From the IMG/VR virus record IMGVR_UViG_3300037242_000251, positions 1-62,720 of that record: a stretch of 62,720 nt of DNA; one strand, written 5' to 3'. A model generated the notes under the pieces. The model was not told the origin of the DNA, made no database searches, and saw only the letters and a list, made by a program, of their open reading frames with translations. Numbering within the stretch: position 1 is the first letter of the stretch; every line of letters begins with the position of its first letter. The DNA is from a virus. The position numbers and the translations under genes are program-made. Positions 1 through 7,899 of this stretch are shown here, one piece after another.

Positions 1-122
1 GAGCAGCGGGCGATGTGAAGTAAATTGGCCGCTGCCTCAGCCTTTGGCGGGCAGTCGTTTGCTCCGTCTTCGATTTGATCTAGACCGTTATTGACGTAGA
101 CTTGGCCGATTGCCCCCATATG
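1..122. repeat. Terminal direct repeat, left copy
   Basis: Bases 1-122 are identical to 62599-62720. A reading frame continues through the join, so this is the overlap of a circular assembly or the redundancy of a permuted phage genome. The sequence alone cannot tell a physical terminal repeat from an assembly overlap. Confidence 0.97.
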
Positions 123-305
123 CTCACCACCGAAAATGTGTCGGCAGTTGCAGGAATGGTTGTCGTCTGCCAGATGCCCGGCCACCCACGGCCCCGGCGT
201 CACACCTTGCAGCCCGTCGCGTATCTCGCGGGCGATCCTGGTGGCCTCAGCGTCGTCTAGTGCGATCTGCTCTGCGGCGGTGTCGGTGGGGTTGTCGGTT
301 GCCAT
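1..305 (-). CDS. Phage protein of unknown function, N-terminal part (continues at 62361-62720)
   Basis: Starts at ATG 305-303 (MATDNPTDTAAEQIALDD), reads leftward off the window edge and continues through the identical terminal repeat to a stop at 62361. Joined across the circle it is 543 nt, 180 aa. The middle contains LLHIARCSPDRIGVLLDAF and AELRAALEPFA, a coiled-coil style seen in small phage accessory proteins. The preceding gene on this strand (308-730) stops two bases upstream, and its last codons supply an AAGGTG Shine-Dalgarno. No function recognised. Confidence 0.85.
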   Translation of the reverse strand, partial: MATDNPTDTAAEQIALDDAEATRIAREIRDGLQGVTPGPWVAGHLADDNHSCNCRHIFGGEHMGAIGQVYVNNGLDQIEDGANDCPPKAEAAANLLHIARC

Positions 306-307
306 TT

Positions 308-730
308 TCACTTCACCTTCCCTCTGCTCTTCAACCACGCCGCCTCGCGCTCTGCGACGCGCTTCTGCCAGACATCGGCCTTTTGTGAGAACGTGATAGC
401 CCAATATGGCCCGACCATCTCGCCGTCTGTGATGCTCCAGAAGCGGCGCAATTCGTGGACGGGCAGAGCGAAGGCCAGTGCCGCAGCGACGGCGCGCGGG
501 CCTTCGTGCTGGGGGCCGTGAAACTCGATCGTCGGCTCCGGGTAGGTGTGCCCCGGCCCTCCCTCGCACGACTGACAGGTCTCGATGCCCTGCGAGCGAA
601 GGATCTGGACGTAGTGCGCGATGCCGACGTCGAGCCCGGGCAGATCGAAAGCTTCAAGGCCGTCCAGCGACCCGATTGGCAGTTTGTTATGCGGGTCGGG
701 ACCCGCTCCCTTGGCTCTCTGGGTGCTCAT
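308..730 (-). CDS. Conserved phage protein of unknown function, 140 aa
   Basis: ATG with an AGGAG ribosome site eight bases upstream. It has a CQSCEGG motif and a PEPTIEFHG stretch followed by a basic, Trp-rich C-terminus. I recognise the overall pattern from small proteins in alphaproteobacterial phages but no activity. It lies in the minus-strand accessory array with the join-crossing gene immediately downstream. Three very short ATGA-coupled frames (MRVGNQQRG, MSEIARRYGQ, MTPKPNPDTALTGEKR) lie between it and the gene at 865-1119. Confidence 0.8.
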   Translation of the reverse strand: MSTQRAKGAGPDPHNKLPIGSLDGLEAFDLPGLDVGIAHYVQILRSQGIETCQSCEGGPGHTYPEPTIEFHGPQHEGPRAVAAALAFALPVHELRRFWSITDGEMVGPYWAITFSQKADVWQKRVAEREAAWLKSRGKVK

Positions 731-864
731 CTCTTCTCTCCTGTCAAGGCGGTGTCGGGATTGGGCTTGGGGGTCATTGGCCGTATCGGCGAGCTATCTC
801 GCTCATCCCCGCTGCTGGTTCCCGACCCTCATGCTTGCGCGCGGCTTTGGGGAATGGGGCGCCT

Positions 865-1119
865 CTATGCCGATGGCGACAGATCCGTCTCGATATCGTG
901 GAGGCCAACCACTTTCTTTGCCGCGGGCGCCGCGCTGGGCAGCGTTGGCTGTGGCTCGCCGTTCCACACCCGCAGGCGCTCGTCGATCCCCGCCATCAGC
1001 TTATCGCGTGACTTGCCGACCGCCACGCTGTAGACGCGCTGCGCCTCCTCGATCGCGTCGTTCTGGGCCTCCTGGGCCGCCATCAGCTCGGCGAGATGAG
1101 CGTCGATGATATCTTGCAT
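865..1119 (-). CDS. Small alpha-helical protein, 84 aa, unknown function
   Basis: I start it at ATG 1119 (MQDIIDAHLAELMAAQ), which has GGAGG six bases upstream. An ATG at 1143 would add eight residues but lacks a ribosome site. The first 50 residues are Ala/Glu-rich predicted helix. It is divergent from the HTH gene at 1190, and the two share an operator-filled region (1137-1191), so they are probably controlled together. No function recognised. Confidence 0.75.
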   Translation of the reverse strand: MQDIIDAHLAELMAAQEAQNDAIEEAQRVYSVAVGKSRDKLMAGIDERLRVWNGEPQPTLPSAAPAAKKVVGLHDIETDLSPSA

Positions 1120-1136
1120 GTCGTCCTCCAAGGTGC

Positions 1137-1191
1137 TTGACATAACAATACGTATCGTTATAGCGTGCGCTTGTCAATAACAATCTGTTAT
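1137..1191 (+). promoter_or_regulatory. Divergent early promoter with two operators
   Basis: Plus strand: TTGACA (1137-1142), 16-bp spacer, TATAGC (1159-1164). Operator 1147-1161 (AATACG-TAT-CGTTAT) lies in the spacer and operator 1177-1191 (ATAACA-ATC-TGTTAT) overlaps the start of the HTH gene. The two sites are 30 bp apart. A TTGACA also faces left at 1178-1173, but its -10 is unclear. This layout suits autoregulation by a dimeric HTH protein; the binder is inferred. Confidence 0.75.
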
Positions 1192-1426
1192 GAGAATGAC
1201 GCAGAAGCCCTCCTTCGACTTCGCCAGGTTCCTCACCGACAAGTGGGGCGATCCTGACCGGCTACTCGCCTTCTTGCAGGCCTACGGTTACGCCGACGTG
1301 CCGCGCCCGACGATCAACCAGTGGTTCCGCCGCGGCAGCGTCCCCGCCGAGCACTTCGCCACCCTGGTGAGCCTGCTCAAGATCGAGACCGGCAAGGATG
1401 TCCCGATCGAGGAGTATCTGCGGTGA
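1190..1426 (+). CDS. Small Cro-like helix-turn-helix regulator candidate, 78 aa
   Basis: Short helical protein with a plausible HTH near residues 30-50 (PRPTINQWFRRGSVPAEHF), resembling small phage Cro/XRE regulators. The start is ATG 1190, or ATG 1196 two codons in. No Shine-Dalgarno is visible, and the first codons overlap the operator at 1177-1191, which implies a very short leader and autoregulation. It overlaps the resolvase gene by GTGA. Alternative: a DNA-binding protein with no repressor role. Confidence 0.7.
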   Translation: MRMTQKPSFDFARFLTDKWGDPDRLLAFLQAYGYADVPRPTINQWFRRGSVPAEHFATLVSLLKIETGKDVPIEEYLR

Positions 1427-1830
1427 TCGAAATCCGCATGGACGGCCAACCGATCGGCAAGGGGCGGCCACGCTTCGTGCGCGCCACCGGGCGCACCTAC
1501 ACACCCGAGAAGACGGCCCGCTATGAGGACCGGCTGGCGTGGGCGGCGCAGGCCGTCATGGCGGGTCGGCCGCTGCTGACGGGGCCGCTCAACGTCACGG
1601 TCATCGCTTATATGGAGGTCCCGGCGAGCCGATCGAAGAAGTGGCGCACCGAGGCGTTGGTCGACGAGCACAAGCCGACCACCAAGCCGGATGCCGACAA
1701 CATAGCCAAGCTGCTGGATGCTCTAAATAAAATAGTCTGGGTTGATGACGCTCAAATTGTCGCACTTCTTATTTTCAAGAAATATTCGAGTCGACCCAGA
1801 ATCGAAATAGAAGTGACGCCGATCGCTTGA
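1423..1830 (+). CDS. rusA: RusA-like Holliday junction resolvase, 135 aa
   Basis: Endonuclease that resolves branched DNA during recombination and before packaging. The RusA pattern is visible: GQPIGKGRPRF near the N-terminus, and the metal-binding KPDADNIAKLLDALN segment followed by WVDDAQIV. Length suits the family (about 120-140 aa). I start at GTG 1423, which overlaps the upstream stop; the open frame further upstream runs across the HTH gene and is not coding. Confidence 0.9.
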   Translation: MIEIRMDGQPIGKGRPRFVRATGRTYTPEKTARYEDRLAWAAQAVMAGRPLLTGPLNVTVIAYMEVPASRSKKWRTEALVDEHKPTTKPDADNIAKLLDALNKIVWVDDAQIVALLIFKKYSSRPRIEIEVTPIA

Positions 1831-1856
1831 CACTCTATAACAAGCTGTTATTATAG
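1827..1856 (+). promoter_or_regulatory. Promoter with embedded operator
   Basis: TTGACA (1827-1832), 16-bp spacer and TATTAT (1849-1854), with operator ATAACA-AGC-TGTTAT at 1837-1851. The operator begins four bases after the -35 box, exactly as in the promoter at 1137. It should drive the helicase-nuclease-polymerase operon from 1888. Confidence 0.8.
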
Positions 1857-1887
1857 CCGGGCGAACCTGAGAATCGGAGAAACTGAG

Positions 1888-2100
1888 ATGCAGATACAGA
1901 AGCACTGGGCGGTCGGCGATAAACTTTTCGACAGCTACGCTGATGCGCGCATCTACATGGTGTCGCGACGCAGCGAACTGCAGCGCGATTTGCTTGTCTA
2001 CATCTTAGCTGAGAATATCGGCGCTTCTGCGGAAATTCCATTGGCGGACATCGCCGACGCGATCCTTGCCAAGTTCAAGATCACTCCGCGCAAGCCGTGA
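1888..2100 (+). CDS. Small protein of unknown function, 70 aa
   Basis: First gene after the promoter at 1827, with GGAG upstream of its ATG. MQIQKHWAVGDKLFDSY is followed by a charged helical region. It overlaps the helicase by GTGA. No recognisable domain; position suggests an accessory early protein. Confidence 0.75.
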   Translation: MQIQKHWAVGDKLFDSYADARIYMVSRRSELQRDLLVYILAENIGASAEIPLADIADAILAKFKITPRKP

Positions 2101-3419
2101 CGCCGATGCCCACCCAGATTGTAGCGGCCGATTTCCTCGCGCGCCGACGCCGGGCGTTTCTGTGGGACGCCCCGCGCGTCGGCAAGACCGGCTCCGCGAT
2201 CATGGCGGCCGACTACGTCGGCGCTCGCTCGATCCTGGTCGTGACAACGGCCAGCGGCCGTGGCGTGTGGCGCAGAGCCTTTCCGGCCTGGCAGGCGACG
2301 CCGCGCCGCGTGCGGGTGCTGGGCAGCGACCCGGAAGGCTCGACCGATGTCGGTATCGTCTCCTGGGGCATGCTGGCTTCGCTGCCGCGGGCGATCGGCC
2401 AGCGACCCGATCTGATCATTCTCGACGAGGACCAGGAAGCGACCAATCCCGAGGCGCAGCGCTCGCAGCACATCTACGGGACACCAGTCGGCGACAAAAT
2501 GCTAACGGCGCGCGCCATCGTTCAACCCGCCGACCGGGTGTGGCACCTGTCGGGCAGCCCCTTCCCGCACGACCTCGGCAACGGCTGGATGCGGCTGCGC
2601 GCTTCGTTTCCCGATCTCCTCAAGGCCCAGAACGGCTGGCCGGACGTCACCCGCTTCGGCGATTTCCGCGAACGATACTGCAAGATGGGTCGCAAGAAGT
2701 TGCCGAACGGCGAACGCATTCCGGTGGTGCTGGGCGGGCGCAACGAAGCCGAGCTCAGAGAGAGGATCGCCGGCACGTTCCTGCGCAGAACACAGATCGA
2801 CGTCGGCATCCAGCCGCCGCGCTACGACACGCTGCCGCTGATCGTCTCGGACGCCGAGCGGGCGCGCTTTGCCCAGACACCCAACGAGGCGGCGATTCTC
2901 GCAGCCGCCGCAGCCGGCTCGACCTACGACCTCGAGATGGAGCTCGGCGCGCTGTGGCGCCAAACCGGCGTCGTCAAAGCGCGCGCGACTGTCGAGGCGG
3001 TGCGCGAGCAGATGCGCTGCGGGCTCGACAAGCTGGTTCTCGCCTATTGGCACCGCGATGTCGGCGACATTCTCGAAGAGGGGCTTAAGTCTTTCGGATT
3101 AGTCCGTCTGGACGGGAACACATCGCCGGCGGACCGGGAACAGTGCGAGCGTCGCTTTCGCGCGCCCTCGAACCGCATTTTTCTCGGTCAGATCAAGTCC
3201 GCCGGCGAGGCCATCGACCTGTCCGCCGCCGACGAGATGTGGCTGGTCGAGTACGCACTGAGCCCGCGCCTGATGGAACAGGTGTCGAAGCGCATCGTCA
3301 ACGTCGAGAAGAAGCGCAACTGCTTTGTGCGCGTGGTGACGATCGATCAAAGCGTGGACGACCGAATCGCCGAACGGCTCTTGGATTTGTGGAAGTCTAT
3401 CAACGAGGTGACGAGATGA
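2097..3419 (+). CDS. SNF2/DEAD-like superfamily II helicase, 440 aa
   Basis: ATP-dependent DNA translocase, probably for replication or recombination. Motif I is DAPRVGKTGSAIMAADY (about residues 24-40). Motif II reads LIILDEDQEATN, so DEDQ replaces the usual DEAH. Motif III is LSGSPFP, and the C-terminal lobe has VRLDGNTSPADREQ and a final QVSKRIV-type arginine-finger region. Start is GTG 2097 (GTGA overlap) or ATG 2106. The nuclease and DUF2815 protein downstream make a recombination module. Confidence 0.88.
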   Translation: MTPMPTQIVAADFLARRRRAFLWDAPRVGKTGSAIMAADYVGARSILVVTTASGRGVWRRAFPAWQATPRRVRVLGSDPEGSTDVGIVSWGMLASLPRAIGQRPDLIILDEDQEATNPEAQRSQHIYGTPVGDKMLTARAIVQPADRVWHLSGSPFPHDLGNGWMRLRASFPDLLKAQNGWPDVTRFGDFRERYCKMGRKKLPNGERIPVVLGGRNEAELRERIAGTFLRRTQIDVGIQPPRYDTLPLIVSDAERARFAQTPNEAAILAAAAAGSTYDLEMELGALWRQTGVVKARATVEAVREQMRCGLDKLVLAYWHRDVGDILEEGLKSFGLVRLDGNTSPADREQCERRFRAPSNRIFLGQIKSAGEAIDLSAADEMWLVEYALSPRLMEQVSKRIVNVEKKRNCFVRVVTIDQSVDDRIAERLLDLWKSINEVTR

Positions 3420-4348
3420 TCAAGATCGAAATTAGCTGCCTGCCGGAAGAAGTCGACGCGCATCTCAAGGCGCTCGGCTTGATGAAGAAAATCGCTGAGC
3501 GACAAATATCGGTTCAGTGGGCCGTCGTCGAGAAGCCGGAGACTGAACAGGAGGCGGTCGCAGAGGCCGAAAACCCTACCTCGTCAAATTCAGCCCCGGA
3601 GCAGCCGAGCGTGTCTGGCGACGCCTCTACCAAAGCCGCGGAACCTCAGCATGAAACAGCGCCCGGCGCAGTCGCGATGGACGGCGACCGCGAGCGCGGC
3701 AAGGCTGGTCCTGGTCATCGGCGCCGCACCAACGAGCAGATCAAGAGCGACGACGCCTATTTCGCTTCGCTACCCAAGAGCGAACCGCTTGCGCCCGGCT
3801 CCGAGGCTCCGCTGATCTCGACCGGCGAAGAGCGGCTGGACTCGCGCGACGCCGCTGACGAAGCGGCTGAGACTGCCGCGCGCAAGAGCGACAAGCCGAC
3901 GCGAGAGGACCTGCGAGCCGCTGTTGGGCGCTACACCGAAAAGTTCGGCCCCAAAGCGTCGATCGACAACATCCGCCAGATCATCGGCAAACCAATAATC
4001 GAAGTGACGGAAGACGAGATGGCGGCGGCGATCGCGCGAGTCGAGAAGGCAACGACCGAAGAGGTGCAGCCGATCAACCCCGAACCGGTCGAAGCGCCGC
4101 AGGCGACCAAGGCCGATGTCGTCGAGGCGATCAGGGCCTACGGCAAGAAATATGACGGCGAGTCGGACGATCCCAAGAAGATGCCCTTCACTCAGGAAGA
4201 CATGCCGAAAATCTTCGCTGCCGCGTTTGGCCCCGGCGTCGTCGGGCTGAAAACAGCGCCGCAGACGCCGGAGGGCCTCGGCAAGGCGCTCGCCGCCGTC
4301 AACGCCGCGGTGCGCGACAATCCGTTCAAGCGCGAGGCGAAAGGATGA
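3416..4348 (+). CDS. Acidic linker-rich protein, 310 aa, unknown function
   Basis: Starts at ATG 3416, overlapping the helicase stop by ATGA. N-terminus MIKIEISCLPEEVDAHLKAL is followed by a long acidic, Ala/Pro-rich low-complexity stretch and two similar helical segments (AVGRYTEKFGPKASID and AIRAYGKKYDGESDDP), perhaps a duplicated small domain. It overlaps the DUF2800 nuclease, so a partner role in recombination is likely. No catalytic motif seen. Confidence 0.75.
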   Translation: MIKIEISCLPEEVDAHLKALGLMKKIAERQISVQWAVVEKPETEQEAVAEAENPTSSNSAPEQPSVSGDASTKAAEPQHETAPGAVAMDGDRERGKAGPGHRRRTNEQIKSDDAYFASLPKSEPLAPGSEAPLISTGEERLDSRDAADEAAETAARKSDKPTREDLRAAVGRYTEKFGPKASIDNIRQIIGKPIIEVTEDEMAAAIARVEKATTEEVQPINPEPVEAPQATKADVVEAIRAYGKKYDGESDDPKKMPFTQEDMPKIFAAAFGPGVVGLKTAPQTPEGLGKALAAVNAAVRDNPFKREAKG

Positions 4349-5631
4349 GCGAAGCGCACCACACCCGCGACCACGAAGAATGGTCAGCCTCGTCGACCGC
4401 CGCGAACTGGACCTGTTCGGGCCGCATCGCCATGTGCACGCTCGTCGGCGAAGAGAAGGAAAGCGAACACGCGGCGCGTGGCACCGCTGCTCACACTGTT
4501 GCGGAACGCTGTCTGCGGCAGAACGTCGAAGCCGTGGCGCTTCTCGGCGAGACGATTCAGACAAAGCAGCACGAGATCGAAATTGACCAGGAACTTGTCG
4601 ATTCGGCGCAGACGCATGTCGACTACGTCAAGTCGCTTTCGCGAGCGCCGGAAGACCGCACCTTCATCGAGCAGAAGTTTTCACTGGCGAAGCTCGATCC
4701 GCCGTTCGGCGCCGGCGGCACTTGCGACGCGATCGTCCTCCATGCCGACAGTCTCGAAGTGGTCGATCTCAAGAACGGCATGGGTGTTGTCAGCGTCAAC
4801 GAGAACAAGCAGCTTCGCACTTATGCGCTATGCGCGCTGCTGAACACGCCAGACGCAAGCGGTGTCAAGACGGTCATTTCGACGATCGTCCAACCGCGCG
4901 CGCCGCACAAGGACGGCCGCATTCGCTCCGAGACCTATCATGTTGCCGACCTGATCGACTGGACCGTCGATCTGCTGGCGCGCATGAAGCGGTCCAAGCA
5001 GGCGTTGACCGAGTTCGAGGCGCTTGGCGGCAGCCGTGTCAAGTTCGACGAATGGGCAGAGACATGGCTGCAGACTGGCGCCTGTACCTTCTGCCCCGCA
5101 ATGGGCATCTGCCCCAAGCAGCGCAAGGAGGCGCTGTCGATCATGGGCGACACCGCGCAGAAGTGGTTCGAGGAGCCGACGAGCGAAGAGCCACTAGCCA
5201 TCGGCAACGCGCCGTCGATCGCTTCGCCGGAAGAACTGGCGCACTGGCTTGACGGCTTGAAGGCGCTGGAAGAATGGATCAAGGCGGTGCGCGGCTATGC
5301 GCACTCGGCGGCCGAGCGCGGCGTTGAGATTCCCGATTGGGTGATCGTCGATAAGATAGGCAACCGCGCGTACATCGAGAAAGACGAAGCGAAGCTGGCG
5401 GCGCTAATCAAGGCCAAGCTGGCGCTGACCGACGATCAGATATTCGAGCGTTCAGTGCGCTCGGTAGCGCAGCTTGAGAAAGTGCTCGGCGCCAAGCGTA
5501 AAGCAGAACTTACAGCACTCGAAAAAGTGCTGTGGGAGAAGCCCGTCAAGGGAACCAACCTTGTGCGGGTTGACAAAACCACCCGACCGGCGGCGAAGGG
5601 CCTGACCGAGCGGCATCACGAAGAACTGTGA
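4345..5631 (+). CDS. DUF2800 PD-(D/E)XK nuclease, Cas4/RecB-like, 428 aa
   Basis: Matches the phage DUF2800 family. It has an N-terminal SSTAANWTCSGRIAMC motif, RGTAAHTVAERCL, the nuclease core GGTCDAIVLH...LEVVDLKNGMGVVSVNENKQLRTYA (D...DLK), and C-terminal cysteines ACTFCPAMGICPKQ that probably hold an Fe-S cluster as in Cas4. Likely a 5'-3' exonuclease working with the ssDNA-binding-like protein just downstream. Overlaps the upstream gene by ATGA. Confidence 0.88.
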   Translation: MSEAHHTRDHEEWSASSTAANWTCSGRIAMCTLVGEEKESEHAARGTAAHTVAERCLRQNVEAVALLGETIQTKQHEIEIDQELVDSAQTHVDYVKSLSRAPEDRTFIEQKFSLAKLDPPFGAGGTCDAIVLHADSLEVVDLKNGMGVVSVNENKQLRTYALCALLNTPDASGVKTVISTIVQPRAPHKDGRIRSETYHVADLIDWTVDLLARMKRSKQALTEFEALGGSRVKFDEWAETWLQTGACTFCPAMGICPKQRKEALSIMGDTAQKWFEEPTSEEPLAIGNAPSIASPEELAHWLDGLKALEEWIKAVRGYAHSAAERGVEIPDWVIVDKIGNRAYIEKDEAKLAALIKAKLALTDDQIFERSVRSVAQLEKVLGAKRKAELTALEKVLWEKPVKGTNLVRVDKTTRPAAKGLTERHHEEL

Positions 5632-5647
5632 AACGGAGAAACTGAAA

Positions 5648-6301
5648 ATGGCTAGTAGCGAAGAAATCAAAACGCCTCTGTGCCGCCTCTCATACGCTCG
5701 TGACCTGTTCACGGCGCGCGCCGCCGACGAGAAGTATCCCGACAAGAACCTCAAGTTTGGCTGCACCCTCATATTTCAAAAAACTGACACGGCGGCGCGC
5801 GCCATGTTGGAGAAGTTGGCCGCCGACACGATCGTCGCCGAATGGGGTCCTAAGGGTCTCGAACGGGCGAAGATGAAGCTGATCAAGACCCCGTTCTTTG
5901 CCGGTGACGGCCCTGAAGCCCGCTACAAGAAAGGCGAGCGAGTCGGCGAACTCAACCCGGGCATGGGCCCGGACGTATGGTTCATCCGCGTCAGCGCCCA
6001 GGCCAACCGGCCTCCGGCGGTGTGGTGGAAAAACCACAACGTGCAGGAGACTGAGAAAACGGTCTACAGCGGCTGTTACGGTAAGGCGGTCGTCAACGCC
6101 TTCACGTCCGACCACGCGACCGGCGGCCAGCGGGTGTCGTTTGGCATTTCCGGCTTTCAAAAACACGCCGAAGGTGAACGACTCGGCGGCAGCCCCGGCG
6201 ACATCGACAAGGAGAAGTGGTCCGAGACAATCGCCGACGAGGGCGAGGCGCCTGCCGAAACGAGAACCGGCGCCGGACCAGGTGGTTTGTTCGGCGAATA
6301 A
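5648..6301 (+). CDS. DUF2815 protein, probable ssDNA-binding/recombination partner, 217 aa
   Basis: Resembles the DUF2815 family, which in phages follows DUF2800 nucleases. Pattern: TPLCRLSYARDLFTARAADEKYPDKNLKFGCTLIF, then AVNAFTSDHATGGQRVSFGISGFQKHAEGERLGG. The C-terminus is acidic and ends GGLFGE, the kind of tail by which single-strand binding proteins contact partners. GGAG precedes the ATG. Confidence 0.85.
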   Translation: MASSEEIKTPLCRLSYARDLFTARAADEKYPDKNLKFGCTLIFQKTDTAARAMLEKLAADTIVAEWGPKGLERAKMKLIKTPFFAGDGPEARYKKGERVGELNPGMGPDVWFIRVSAQANRPPAVWWKNHNVQETEKTVYSGCYGKAVVNAFTSDHATGGQRVSFGISGFQKHAEGERLGGSPGDIDKEKWSETIADEGEAPAETRTGAGPGGLFGE

Positions 6302-6312
6302 GGAGAGACGCT

Positions 6313-6516
6313 ATGGCCGACTTCTGTAAGCAATGCTCGATCGCCGAGTTCGGTGAAGATTTCGGCGACATGGCGAACATTACGACCGCAGAGGACGAAG
6401 CGCAGAATCGCTACGCGCTCGTCCTCTGCGAGGGCTGCGGACCCACGCAAGTCGACCGTGAGGGTCGCTGCGTCTCCCCGGACTGTCACGAAAAACACGG
6501 AGCCAAAGATGTCTGA
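6313..6516 (+). CDS. Small zinc-ribbon-like protein, 67 aa
   Basis: AGGAG precedes ATG 6313. Cysteines pair as CKQC (residues 5-8), CEGC (39-42) and CVSPDC near the end, suggesting zinc binding. It overlaps the next gene by eight bases. Function unknown. Confidence 0.78.
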   Translation: MADFCKQCSIAEFGEDFGDMANITTAEDEAQNRYALVLCEGCGPTQVDREGRCVSPDCHEKHGAKDV

Positions 6517-6790
6517 ACTGACAAAGATCACCGGCGGCAAAGTCACATTCGGCCTGACGCTCTCACCGAAGCAGTACGAGTCGAAGAGGGCGGACGTTGA
6601 ACTGACGTTCACCATTGGCGAAGGCGATTCTTACGACGAGGTGTTCGACAAAGCGTCGCGCGCCGTTGTCAATCGTGTGCGACAGCTGGTCGACTTGCCA
6701 AAGCTGCCGGAGCCTGCTGCGAAACTAGCAGAGAAGACTGAACCACCGAAGACTGATCCATCGAAGCCGACAAGTCTGTTCGGTGACTGA
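6509..6790 (+). CDS. Phage protein with acidic FGD tail, 93 aa
   Basis: ATG 6509 lies inside the end of the preceding gene. ITGGKVTFGLTLSPKQYESKRADVELTFTI suggests a small beta-rich domain, followed by a Pro/Lys/Glu-rich tail ending SLFGD, similar to the GLFGE end of the DUF2815 protein. The shared tail hints at a common binding partner. Function unknown. Confidence 0.75.
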   Translation: MSELTKITGGKVTFGLTLSPKQYESKRADVELTFTIGEGDSYDEVFDKASRAVVNRVRQLVDLPKLPEPAAKLAEKTEPPKTDPSKPTSLFGD

Positions 6791-6880
6791 TTTCCGGCGC
6801 CGGGTAAAAGCGTAGCCGGAACGGCGGTCGCGTCGCGTTTCCTCCCCGCGGCGCGACTGCCACCAACTCAAGAGGGCGAA

Positions 6881-7084
6881 ATGGCGAAGCAACTCGTCGA
6901 TCTGAAACTGTTCGTGTGTCGCGATGTCGACACCGATCTGGCGATCCTGGTGCGGCTTGACGAGGACGCGAAGAAGGTCTGGCTGCCGCGCAGCGAGATC
7001 GAAGTCGAGTACGAACGCGGCAGCATGAACATCGCAACGGTGACGATGCCGGTCTGGCTCGCCGAAGAGAAGGAACTCGTCTGA
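6881..7084 (+). CDS. Small protein, 67 aa, unknown function
   Basis: AAGAGGG precedes ATG 6881. Alternating charged and hydrophobic residues with WLPRSEIEVEY suggest a compact beta fold. It ends one base into the start of gapR. The 90-bp gap before it holds only GC-rich partial inverted repeats. Confidence 0.75.
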   Translation: MAKQLVDLKLFVCRDVDTDLAILVRLDEDAKKVWLPRSEIEVEYERGSMNIATVTMPVWLAEEKELV

Positions 7085-7359
7085 TGCCGAAGCAAGAAGC
7101 AGCCAAGCACGATCCGACGCATCTCGGCAACGCCGAGAGCGGCCATCTGCGCGCTTTCATTGAGCGGGTGGAGCGAATGAACGAGGAAATCAAAGCGCTC
7201 TCGGACGATCGGAAAGACATTTTCGCCGAGGCGAAGGGCCACGGATTCGACGTCAAGCAGATGCGCCGCGTCATCAAGATACGCTCTCAGGACCGGGAGA
7301 AATGGGAAGAGGAAGAGCAGATTCTCGATCTCTACCTCAGCGCGCTCGGTCTCCTATGA
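7084..7359 (+). CDS. gapR: GapR/DUF2312 nucleoid-associated protein, 91 aa
   Basis: Matches DUF2312 in length and pattern: HLRAFIERVERMNEEIKAL, DIFAEAKGHGFDVKQMRRVI and a C-terminal EEEQILDLYLSALG. In Caulobacter GapR is essential and clamps overtwisted DNA ahead of replication forks. A phage copy in the replication operon could support fork progress or redirect host chromosome organisation. It overlaps the GcrA-like gene by ATGA. Confidence 0.9.
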   Translation: MPKQEAAKHDPTHLGNAESGHLRAFIERVERMNEEIKALSDDRKDIFAEAKGHGFDVKQMRRVIKIRSQDREKWEEEEQILDLYLSALGLL

Positions 7360-7583
7360 CAGCCGTGGCGCACTGGACCACCGAGGAAGACGTCGAACTG
7401 ATGCGCCACGTCGATCCAACGTGGCCGAACGGCGCCTTTGTCGCGCGACTGAAGCGACCGGCCAGCGTCGTCGCCGAGATCATGACACGGAAGTTCGGAC
7501 GCCGTATCACGAAGAACGCGGTGATCTCACGCAAGAATCGGCTGCGCCGGCCAGCACAAGGAGGACCGCGTGGAGATCAGTAG
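7356..7583 (+). CDS. GcrA-like DNA-binding protein, 75 aa
   Basis: Has the GcrA-type helix-turn-helix signature: WTTEEDVELM at the N-terminus and ITKNAVISRKNRLRRP at the recognition helix (GcrA: WT-E-VELL and VTRNAVIGKVHRL). It lacks the long C-terminal sigma-binding part of full GcrA (about 170 aa). It sits between gapR and a small gene. It could imitate or compete with host GcrA at promoters; that is inference. Confidence 0.7.
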   Translation: MTAVAHWTTEEDVELMRHVDPTWPNGAFVARLKRPASVVAEIMTRKFGRRITKNAVISRKNRLRRPAQGGPRGDQ

Positions 7584-7899
7584 CTTCAATCATCTGTTCG
7601 CCGAGGCGCAAGAGCGCAGCATCCATCTCGACACGCTGCATCAGAACGCCGGCGGCGAGTTCGTCGCGGCGTGGCGCGCCACGCGCCCGCACCGGCTCGG
7701 CCCGAGCATCGCACACCAGCGGCCATTCGACGCGGCGCGCGACGCCTTCGTGGCGCTACTTGACGAGCCGAAAACGTTCAACGGCATACCTATAATTCTT
7801 GATTCATCCATTGGGCCAAACACGGTCGAGATCAAGGAGCCGCGCCATACTGTAGTGGTCACGAACATCGCTGGTTCTGAGGAGGGCTTGTTCGGATGA
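7570..7899 (+). CDS. Phage protein of unknown function, 109 aa
   Basis: GTG start with AAGGAGG six bases upstream. The C-terminus ends EEGLFG, resembling the acidic FG tails of the DUF2815 protein and the 6509-6790 product. No domain recognised; overlaps neighbours on both sides. Confidence 0.75.
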   Translation: MEISSFNHLFAEAQERSIHLDTLHQNAGGEFVAAWRATRPHRLGPSIAHQRPFDAARDAFVALLDEPKTFNGIPIILDSSIGPNTVEIKEPRHTVVVTNIAGSEEGLFG

